Below, one piece after another: positions 57,375 to 64,000 of a stretch of DNA of 64,000 nt. The position numbers and the translations under genes were made by a program. Source of the stretch: Nitrobacteraceae bacterium AZCC 2146 (GTDB taxonomy: Bacteria > Pseudomonadota > Alphaproteobacteria > Rhizobiales > Xanthobacteraceae); contig JBAGRP010000001.1 of the NCBI GenBank assembly GCA_036924855.1, positions 930,001 to 994,000 on the forward strand, read 5' to 3'. The notes beneath the pieces were generated by a model, which had not been told where the DNA came from, ran no database searches, and saw only the letters and a list, made by a program, of their open reading frames with translations. The first letter of the stretch is position 1. Each line of letters begins with the position of its first letter.

Positions 57375-59474
57375 ATGCGCCCTGAACTGCTCAATCCGTT
57401 GTTCGTGCCGGTGACGAGCCTGTCCGGCGTCGGTCCGAGGCAGGACAAGCTGTTTCGCTACCTGCTCGACCGCAATGAGACCCCACGCATCGTCGATCTG
57501 CTGCTGCATCTCCCCGTCAGCGTGATCGACCGCCGCGCCCGGCCCAAGATTCGCGATGCGGAAGTCGGCACCGTGGTGACGCTGGAGGTCACCGTCGACC
57601 GGCACCGCCCGCCGCCCGGCGGCCGCTCGCGCGCGCCGCATCTGGTCTATGCCAGCGACGACACCGGCGATGTGGTGCTGACCTATTTCCGCGCCCATCC
57701 GGGCCAGGTCGAAAAGCTGCTGCCGGTCGGCGCGAAGCGGTTTGTCTCCGGCACTGCGCAACTGTTCGACGGCACGCTGCAGATCGTGCATCCCGACCGC
57801 GTTATCGATGAAGCCGGTTTTGCCAAACTGACCGGCATCGATCCGGTCTATCCGCTCACCGAAGGCCTCGCCTTGGGCTCGCTGCGCCGAGCCGTGGCGC
57901 AGGCGCTCACGCGGCTGCCGGCACTACCGGAATGGATCAGCCCGGAGGTGATCAGGCGCTGCAAGTTTCCGTCGATCGCCGAAGCCCTGAATCGCGTCCA
58001 TGTGCCGGCCGAGATGACCGACATCTTGCCGGAGGGCCCGTTCTGGTCGCGGCTGGCATTCGATGAACTCCTCGCAGGCCAACTGGCGCTGGCGCTGGTC
58101 CGCGCGCAGTTGCGCAGGCCCGCGGGTGACCGCAACGCCGGCGACGGTCATCTGCGCCGTCAGATCATCGACGCGCTGCCCTATTCGCTGACGCAGTCGC
58201 AGCAGCAGGCGGCAGCGGCCATCGCCGACGATCTCACCCAGCCGGTGCGGATGCTGCGGCTGCTGCAGGGCGACGTCGGCTCCGGCAAGACCGTGGTGGC
58301 GCTGCTCGCCGCCGCCGCGGTCACCGAGGTCGGCAAGCAGGCCGCCTTGATGGCGCCGACGGAAATTCTCGCGCGCCAGCACATCAAGACCATTGCGCCG
58401 CTGGCCGAACGCGCAGGACTTCGCGTGGCGATCCTCACCGGTCGCGAGAAAGGCAAGGAGCGCAAAAATATCCTGACGCGTCTTGCTGACGGCGAGATCG
58501 ATTTCCTGGTCGGCACGCATGCACTGATCCAGGACGACGTCGAGTTCAAATCGCTGGCATTGGCCGTAGTCGATGAGCAGCATCGCTTTGGCGTGCGCGA
58601 GCGGCTGGCACTGACCAACAAGGGTGCTGCCGTCGATGTGCTGGTGCTATCAGCGACGCCGATCCCGCGCACGCTGGTGCTCACCTATTTCGGCGACATG
58701 GACGTCTCCGAGTTGCGCGAGAAGCCCGCCGGCCGGCAGCCGATCGACACCCGCACGCTGCCAAGCAGCCGCCTTAGCGAAGTGATGGACGGCATCGGCC
58801 GCGCGCTCAACGCCGGCAAGCTGGTGTACTGGATCGTGCCACTGGTGGAGGAATCTGAAACAGTGAGCCTCACCAATGCCGAGCAACGCTTCGAGAGCTT
58901 AAAAGAACGCTTCGGCGAAAAGGTCGGCCTCGTCCACGGCAAGATGCGCGGCGCCGACAAGGACCGCGCCATGGCGCAATTCGCCTCAGGCGAAACCGGA
59001 TTGCTGGTGGCGACCACCGTGGTCGAAGTCGGTGTCGATGTGCCCGCGGCGACCATCATGGTGATCGAGAACGCCGAACGCTTTGGACTGGCGCAGCTGC
59101 ATCAGTTGCGCGGCCGGATCGGACGGGGCTCGGAGGCCTCGAACTGTTTGCTGCTCTACAGGGACCCGCTTGGCGAGATTGCGGCGAAGCGGCTGAAAGT
59201 CATCAAGGAAACCACCGACGGCTTTCGCATCGCCGAGGAAGATCTCAAGCTGCGCGGCGAAGGCGATGTGCTCGGCACCCGCCAGAGCGGGTTGCCGGGC
59301 TTCCGCATCGCCCGCTCCGACGTCCATGCGCAGCTGATCACGCAAGCACGTGACGAAGCGCTGCGGATCCTGCAGGACAATCCAAAACTGACCGGCGAAC
59401 GCGGCGAAGCGCTGCGCTGCCTGCTGTATCTCTATGAGCGCGACGAAGCCCTGCCGCTGATCGGCGCGGGCTGA
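57375..59474 (+). CDS. recG: ATP-dependent DNA helicase RecG
   Basis: 699-residue RecG. The N-terminal wedge/OB region starts RPELLNPLFVPVTSLSGVG. Helicase motifs are: I, RLLQGDVGSGKTVVALLA (about residue 295); II, LAVVDEQHRFGVRERL (about 400); III, LVLSATPIPRTL; and V-VI, FASGETGLLVATTVVEVGVD and LHQLRGRIGRG. It remodels stalled forks and Holliday junctions. I use the ATG at 57375; a longer frame from 57258 would overrun the divergent promoter region with sdhE. It ends directly against the convergent DUF502 gene. Confidence 0.97.
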   Translation: MRPELLNPLFVPVTSLSGVGPRQDKLFRYLLDRNETPRIVDLLLHLPVSVIDRRARPKIRDAEVGTVVTLEVTVDRHRPPPGGRSRAPHLVYASDDTGDVVLTYFRAHPGQVEKLLPVGAKRFVSGTAQLFDGTLQIVHPDRVIDEAGFAKLTGIDPVYPLTEGLALGSLRRAVAQALTRLPALPEWISPEVIRRCKFPSIAEALNRVHVPAEMTDILPEGPFWSRLAFDELLAGQLALALVRAQLRRPAGDRNAGDGHLRRQIIDALPYSLTQSQQQAAAAIADDLTQPVRMLRLLQGDVGSGKTVVALLAAAAVTEVGKQAALMAPTEILARQHIKTIAPLAERAGLRVAILTGREKGKERKNILTRLADGEIDFLVGTHALIQDDVEFKSLALAVVDEQHRFGVRERLALTNKGAAVDVLVLSATPIPRTLVLTYFGDMDVSELREKPAGRQPIDTRTLPSSRLSEVMDGIGRALNAGKLVYWIVPLVEESETVSLTNAEQRFESLKERFGEKVGLVHGKMRGADKDRAMAQFASGETGLLVATTVVEVGVDVPAATIMVIENAERFGLAQLHQLRGRIGRGSEASNCLLLYRDPLGEIAAKRLKVIKETTDGFRIAEEDLKLRGEGDVLGTRQSGLPGFRIARSDVHAQLITQARDEALRILQDNPKLTGERGEALRCLLYLYERDEALPLIGAG

Positions 59475-60248
59475 TCAATCCACCTGCGCCGGCATCTGCT
59501 TCGGCGCCGCGGTGTTGGCAACCCGCGCCGCGTTGGCCATCTCAGCCAGCGCTGCGATCTTCTTCTGCGGATCAGAGCCGGGCTGCACCACGCCAGCCGA
59601 CATGATCAGCGTCGCCGCGTCCTCGGCGGACATGTCGATGTCGATCACCTTGCTCTTCGGCACATAGAAGAAGAAGCCGGTGGTCGGGTTCGGCGCGCAC
59701 GGCAGGAACACCGAGATGTGCTCCTCCTGCCCCGGCAGGCTGTTGGCGATCTCGACGCTTGGTGCCTGCGAGATCAGCACGATCGACCACATGCCCGGCG
59801 ACGGAAATTCGACCAGGCCCACTCTGCGAAAACTCGATCCGTTGCCCGAAAACAGCGTTTCGAACACCTGCTTCAGGCCGCGATAGATCGCGCGCACCAC
59901 CGGCATCCGGCCGAGCAGTCTTTCGCCGAGATCGACGAGAGAGCGCCCAATCAGATTTGCAGTGAGGAAGCCAAGCAGTGTCAGCGCGACGAAGGCGACG
60001 ATCAAACCGGAGCCCGGAATCCCGTAAGGCAGATATTGCTCGGGACGATAGGCTTCGGGCACGAACGGCCGCACCAGCGCATCGACCCAGGTCACGAACC
60101 ACCAGGTCAGATAGAAGGTGATGGCGATCGGCCCGGCGACGATCAGGCCGGTAAGGAAGTAATTGCGAAGCCGGGCCATGAAGCCACGCGGCACGTCCGG
60201 CGGAGGGTCGCCGGCGGGCATGGTCGGCGGCAGGTCAGTGCGGTCCAT
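59475..60248 (-). CDS. DUF502-family membrane protein
   Basis: 257-residue protein with two transmembrane helices (LTGLIVAGPIAITFYLTWWF and IVAFVALTLLGFLTANLIG). The family's conserved soluble stretch follows: LGRMPVVRAIYRGLKQVFET, FRRVGLVEFPSPGMWSIVLI and FLPCAPNPTTGFFFYVPKS. DUF502 proteins are widespread in alphaproteobacteria and plants; the role is unknown. GGA lies 6 nt before ATG 60248. Adjacent, convergent stop with recG. Confidence 0.92.
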   Translation of the reverse strand: MDRTDLPPTMPAGDPPPDVPRGFMARLRNYFLTGLIVAGPIAITFYLTWWFVTWVDALVRPFVPEAYRPEQYLPYGIPGSGLIVAFVALTLLGFLTANLIGRSLVDLGERLLGRMPVVRAIYRGLKQVFETLFSGNGSSFRRVGLVEFPSPGMWSIVLISQAPSVEIANSLPGQEEHISVFLPCAPNPTTGFFFYVPKSKVIDIDMSAEDAATLIMSAGVVQPGSDPQKKIAALAEMANAARVANTAAPKQMPAQVD

Positions 60249-60455
60249 CAGTGTTCCAAATCCATTGGCGGGGGCGCGCATGATCGGCGCCGTCAGTCTT
60301 GAATGGGGATACTAACAGCATTTCACCAGTGCGGTGGAAGCCACCTTTGCTGGCAAACCCACACGCCCGGCTTAAAAGTCGGCGTTAAATACCTGAATCC
60401 GAGCAATTTCCGGCTCGGGCGGCGCCCCAACCGGCCTGCCTGCGACAACGCGGCC

Positions 60456-62282
60456 CTATTCGACCGTGACCGACTTCGCCAGGTTGCGGGGCTGATCGAC
60501 GTCGGTGCCCATCACCACGGCGGTGTGATAGGCCAGCAGCTGCACCGGGATGGCGTAGACCATCGGGGTGAAGGTCGCCGCCATGTCGGGCAACACGATG
60601 GTCACCAGCGAGTCGACGGGGGCCTCCTCGGCGCCCTTGGCGTCGGTCATCAGGATGATGTTGCCGCCACGCGCCGCGACCTCCTGCATGTTGGAGACGG
60701 TCTTCTCGAACACCCGATCGAACGGTGCGATCACCACCACCGGCATGTTCTCGTCGATCAGCGCGATCGGGCCATGCTTGAGTTCGCCGGCGGCATAGCC
60801 TTCGGCGTGGATGTAGGAAATTTCCTTCAGCTTCAGCGCGCCTTCCAGCGCCAGCGGATAGCTGGTGCCGCGGCCGAGATAGAGCACGTCCTTGCATTTG
60901 GCGATGTCGCGGGCGAGCTTTTCGATCTGCGGCTCAGTAGCCAGCGCCGCCGCCATCAGCCGCGGGATTTCGACGAGGCCACGCACCAGCTTGGCTTCAT
61001 CGGCATCGGACAATTCGCCGCGCGCCTTGCCGGCGGCGACCGCCAGCGCGGCCAGCACCATCAGCTGGCAGGTGAACGCCTTGGTGGAAGCGACGCCGAT
61101 CTCCGGCCCGGCAAGCGTCGGCATCACCGTTTCGCTCTCGCGCGCAATCGTCGATGTCGGCACGTTGACCACGGACAGCGTGTGCATGCCCTGCTCTTTG
61201 GCGTAGCGCAGCGCCGCCAGCGTGTCGGCGGTTTCGCCGGACTGCGAAATGAAGATCGCCAGATCGCCCTTGCGCACCGGTGCTTCGCGGTAGCGGAATT
61301 CCGAAGCGACATCGAGTTCGACCGGGACGCGCCCCAGCCGCTCGAACCAGTATTTTGCGACATAGCCGGCATAGCTCGCCGTGCCGCAGGCGGTGATCGA
61401 AATCCGCTGGATATCGCGGAAATCGAACGGCAGTTTGACCGGCAGCGCGACGTGCTCGGTGGCCATGTCGACGTAGCGCGCCAGCGTGTGGCCGACGACT
61501 TCCGGCTGCTCGTGAATTTCCTTGGCCATGAAATGGCGGTAGTTCGCCTTATCGACCATGAAGGACGACGCGCCGGATTTCATGACGTCGCGATGCACGA
61601 CATCGCCCTGCGCGTTGTGAACCACCGCGCCCTTGCGGTTCAGCACCACCCAGTCGCCATCCTCGAGATAGCTGATGTTATCGGTGAACGGTGCCAAGGC
61701 GATGGCGTCGGAACCGAGATACATTTCGCCGTCGCCGTAACCCACCGCGAGCGGCGAACCCTTGCGGGCGCCGATCATCAGGTTCTGGTGATCTTTAAAT
61801 ACGAAGGCCAGCGCGAACGCGCCGCGCAGCTGCGGCAGCGCCTGCTTCACGGCATCGGGTGGCGACGCGCCCTTCAGGATGTAGGAATTGACCAGATGCG
61901 CGACGACTTCGGTATCGGTCTCGCTGACGAATTCCGCGCCCTGCTTCTCAAGCTGGATGCGCAATTCGCGAAAATTCTCGATGATGCCGTTATGAACGAC
62001 GGCGACGCCGTCGGCGGCATGCGGATGCGCGTTGTTCTCGGTGGGCTTGCCATGGGTGGCCCAGCGCGTATGGCCGATGCCGATATGGCCGGCGAGCGGC
62101 GATCCCTTGAGCTTGGCTTCGAGGTTCTTCAGCTTGCCTTCGGCGCGGCAGCGCGCCAGATGGTCGCCTTCCAGCGTGGCCACGCCCGCGGAATCGTAGC
62201 CGCGATATTCGAGGCGCTTCAGCGAATCCACAATCTGGTCCGCAACCGGACCGCGTCCCAAAATTCCGACAATGCCGCACAT
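60456..62282 (-). CDS. glmS: Glucosamine-6-phosphate synthase GlmS
   Basis: 608-residue glutamine:fructose-6-phosphate aminotransferase. The N-terminal nucleophile Cys2 (CGIVGILGRG) and glutaminase stretches RGYDSAGVATLEG and HTRWATHGKPTENNAHPH lie in the first half. Two SIS domains follow (ACGTASYAGYVAKYWFE; SQSGETADTLAALRYAKE; STKAFTCQL), and the terminus is LAKSVTVE. It opens UDP-N-acetylglucosamine synthesis. With glmU close upstream on the same strand, the pair supplies the cell-wall precursor pathway. I start at 62282, since Cys must follow Met. Confidence 0.98.
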   Translation of the reverse strand: MCGIVGILGRGPVADQIVDSLKRLEYRGYDSAGVATLEGDHLARCRAEGKLKNLEAKLKGSPLAGHIGIGHTRWATHGKPTENNAHPHAADGVAVVHNGIIENFRELRIQLEKQGAEFVSETDTEVVAHLVNSYILKGASPPDAVKQALPQLRGAFALAFVFKDHQNLMIGARKGSPLAVGYGDGEMYLGSDAIALAPFTDNISYLEDGDWVVLNRKGAVVHNAQGDVVHRDVMKSGASSFMVDKANYRHFMAKEIHEQPEVVGHTLARYVDMATEHVALPVKLPFDFRDIQRISITACGTASYAGYVAKYWFERLGRVPVELDVASEFRYREAPVRKGDLAIFISQSGETADTLAALRYAKEQGMHTLSVVNVPTSTIARESETVMPTLAGPEIGVASTKAFTCQLMVLAALAVAAGKARGELSDADEAKLVRGLVEIPRLMAAALATEPQIEKLARDIAKCKDVLYLGRGTSYPLALEGALKLKEISYIHAEGYAAGELKHGPIALIDENMPVVVIAPFDRVFEKTVSNMQEVAARGGNIILMTDAKGAEEAPVDSLVTIVLPDMAATFTPMVYAIPVQLLAYHTAVVMGTDVDQPRNLAKSVTVE

Positions 62283-62482
62283 GCGGGTCAATATCTCCAG
62301 GTGGTATGAAAATGCCAGAAAGTCGCCGACTTCTCTTAACGAGAATCGCGAATACCTCGATACTCAATAATTATTGCCGATTGAGACAGCCTCAGGCGCC
62401 GCCGCTCGCGATTTTGTGCGACGGGTTTAATAAAGCATCAACGTCTTTGCTGAACCCTCCATATGGACCGGAGGCGACGTCC

Positions 62483-62716
62483 ATGACGGAAACGCGCGAG
62501 CCGAAGATCATCGCCCAGAGCTACTTTGCCTCCGCCCGGCCACGGCCGGTTGAGGCTCAGGGTAGCCGGTTGGCGCATTGGCCGCCACCGTTCCGCAGCG
62601 CCGAGGTCAAGAAGAAGATCATCAAGCAACCACATCCGCCGGACGAAGCACCCAACCGCGCCAAGCGCCGCGGCTGGCGGCTCAAGCGCGAGCTGTTCTC
62701 CGACGAAGAATCCTGA
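62483..62716 (+). CDS. Small basic hypothetical protein
   Basis: 77-residue polar, basic protein (EVKKKIIKQPHPPDEAPNRA, then KRRGWRLKRELFSD) between the glmS start and the glmU end, on the opposite strand. GGAGG lies 8 nt before the ATG. No membrane segment or recognised domain. Its stop is 18 bp from the convergent glmU stop. The same frame extends upstream to 62306, but initiation signals favour 62483. Confidence 0.5.
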   Translation: MTETREPKIIAQSYFASARPRPVEAQGSRLAHWPPPFRSAEVKKKIIKQPHPPDEAPNRAKRRGWRLKRELFSDEES

Positions 62717-62734
62717 CCTGCGGCTCAACCGCCA

Positions 62735-64000
62735 TCAGCTCGTTTTCGGCTTCTTGTCGTTCGCCTTCTGGTCGCGAAACCGTTTCGCCCAGCCTTCATT
62801 CGTGGTCTGCTGGCTGCGCTCCACCGCCAGTGCATCGTCCGGCACATCGCGGGTAATCACCGAGCCGGAGCCGATATAGGCGCCGACACCGATCTTCACC
62901 GGCGCCACCAGCGATGAATTGGAGCCGACAAAGGCGCCGGCGCCGATCGTGGTCTTGTGCTTGTTGAAGCCGTCGTAGTTGCAGGTGATGGTGCCCGCGC
63001 CGATATTGGCGCCAGCGCCGATATGGGTGTCGCCGATATAGGTGAGGTGATTGACCTTGACCCCGGCTTCCAGGATCGCGGCCTTGGTCTCGACGAAATT
63101 GCCGATCCGGGCGCCCTCGCCGACCGACGTCCCAGGCCGCAGCCGCGCATAGGGGCCGATCGAGGCGCTCTTGCCGATCGCGGCCTGCACGATGTGCGAG
63201 AAGGCATGGATCACTGCGCCGTCGGCGATGCTGACCCCGGGCCCAATGACCACGAAGGGTTCGATGGTGACGTCATTGCCGAACGTCGTATCGGCCGCGA
63301 GATAGACCGTCTCGGGCGCGATCAGGGTCACGCCGGCGTCGAGTGCGGCCTTCCGCAGCCGCGCCTGCATGATCTGCTCGGCTTCCGCGAGCTGGGCCTT
63401 GGTGTTGATGCCGCGCACTTCATCCTCGCTGGTTTCGATCACGGTGGCCTGCAATCCCATCGCGCGGACGATCTCGACCGCGTCGGTCAGATAGTACTCG
63501 CCCTTGCTGTTGGCCTTGCCGATCTTCTCGATGATCTGCAGCGCCGTCTTGCCGTCGAACGCCATCACGCCGGCATTGCACAGATCGACTTTACGTTCGG
63601 CGGCGCTGGCGTCGGCATGCTCGCGGATCGCCACCACTCGATCGCCTTCGACCAGCAAGCGGCCGTAGCCGGTCGGGTCCGCCGCGCGAAACCCCAGCAC
63701 CGCCAGCGCCGCACCGGCCTTCAGCGGCGCGCGCAAGCGCTCAAACGTTTCGGCCGAAATCAGCGGCGTGTCGCCGAACGCGATCAGGAGATCGTCGGCG
63801 CTGTTCGCGATGGCTTCTTTCGCAGCCAACACCGCATGGGCGGTGCCCAGCCGCTCGTGCTGGATGAAAGTCGCGGCATCCGGCCGTGCCCGCTTCGCCT
63901 CGTCCGCCACTGGCTGATGGTCGGGGCCAATCACGACGGCGAGCGACGAGCCTGCACCATACGGGGCGGCACCGAGGACGTGCGCCAGCAACGATTGGCC
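62735..64000 (-). CDS. glmU: Bifunctional UDP-GlcNAc pyrophosphorylase GlmU, N-terminus off the window
   Basis: The C-terminal 421 codons of GlmU. The uridyltransferase half is visible from about [10 protein letters not shown] ([42 protein letters not shown]), then the left-handed beta-helix acetyltransferase ([55 protein letters not shown]). The catalytic N-terminal loop lies beyond the right edge. It makes GlcNAc-1-P and UDP-GlcNAc, continuing the GlmS pathway. Confidence 0.97.
   Translation of the reverse strand, partial: GQSLLAHVLGAAPYGAGSSLAVVIGPDHQPVADEAKRARPDAATFIQHERLGTAHAVLAAKEAIANSADDLLIAFGDTPLISAETFERLRAPLKAGAALAVLGFRAADPTGYGRLLVEGDRVVAIREHADASAAERKVDLCNAGVMAFDGKTALQIIEKIGKANSKGEYYLTDAVEIVRAMGLQATVIETSEDEVRGINTKAQLAEAEQIMQARLRKAALDAGVTLIAPETVYLAADTTFGNDVTIEPFVVIGPGVSIADGAVIHAFSHIVQAAIGKSASIGPYARLRPGTSVGEGARIGNFVETKAAILEAGVKVNHLTYIGDTHIGAGANIGAGTITCNYDGFNKHKTTIGAGAFVGSNSSLVAPVKIGVGAYIGSGSVITRDVPDDALAVERSQQTTNEGWAKRFRDQKANDKKPKTS

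Noticed and set aside
60303..62309. 668-codon plus-strand open frame opposite glmS
   Set aside because: Fully antisense to an intact GlmS, with composition typical of a GC-rich shadow.

Overview
The window is GC-rich alphaproteobacterial chromosome. Its gene set points to the Nitrobacteraceae/Bradyrhizobiaceae (Bradyrhizobium, Rhodopseudomonas, Tardiphaga or a close relative): a phosphatidylcholine synthase, NasST-controlled nirA, a CysJ-like protein with an N-terminal Fe-S domain, IalB, HspQ, DUF502, EcfG-type promoter spacing, and the palindromic intergenic repeats common in this family. No species call is possible from the sequence alone.

Region 1 (1 to about 10.9 kb) is accessory DNA. 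It opens with the end of an IS66 element that has cut into a phage tail-fibre-like gene. A sugar O-methyltransferase and a row of small unknown genes on mixed strands follow. A three-gene HTH operon resembling a toxin-antitoxin module carries a 16-bp palindrome over its first start codon. An AlpA/excisionase-like gene comes next. The region ends with a structured leader, a Tat-exported protein and an acidic EPSLG-repeat protein. It abuts the 3' end of a tRNA-Ser(UGA) gene, as expected for an island integrated at a tRNA.

Region 2 (11 to 25 kb) holds small envelope and stress proteins (a beta-barrel Omp, a DUF930-like protein, a gene behind an EcfG-type promoter), a GT-C-like membrane protein, a Spy/LTXXQ protein, a D-2-hydroxyacid dehydrogenase, an amidase, a periplasmic cyclohexadienyl dehydratase, a cupin, an RraA-like protein and the 5-oxoprolinase operon pxpBCA.

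Region 3 (25 to 37.6 kb) covers sulfur and nitrogen scavenging. A minus-strand sulfonate operon carries two binding proteins, a permease, an ATPase, an acyl-CoA-dehydrogenase-like oxidoreductase and an SsuD monooxygenase. It is followed by a nirA-like siroheme reductase with a partner flavoprotein behind a sigma54-like promoter, and by nasTS.

Region 4 (37.7 to 64 kb) is mostly housekeeping: rimO, an argD-type aminotransferase with an arginine-rich leader peptide and hairpins, qor, terC, pcs, a UbiH-like hydroxylase, an AEC transporter, hspQ, an intact ISAs1-family insertion with a 10-bp target duplication, ialB, a peptide-binding protein followed by two apparently degenerate enzyme-fold proteins, mfd-sdhE, recG, DUF502, glmS and the 3' part of glmU.

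Two regulatory structures stand out. One is the leader at about 8.98-9.25 kb, where one inverted segment can pair with either of two direct copies of a motif, the second copy containing the ribosome binding site. The other is a candidate arginine attenuator upstream of argD at about 39.06-39.24 kb.
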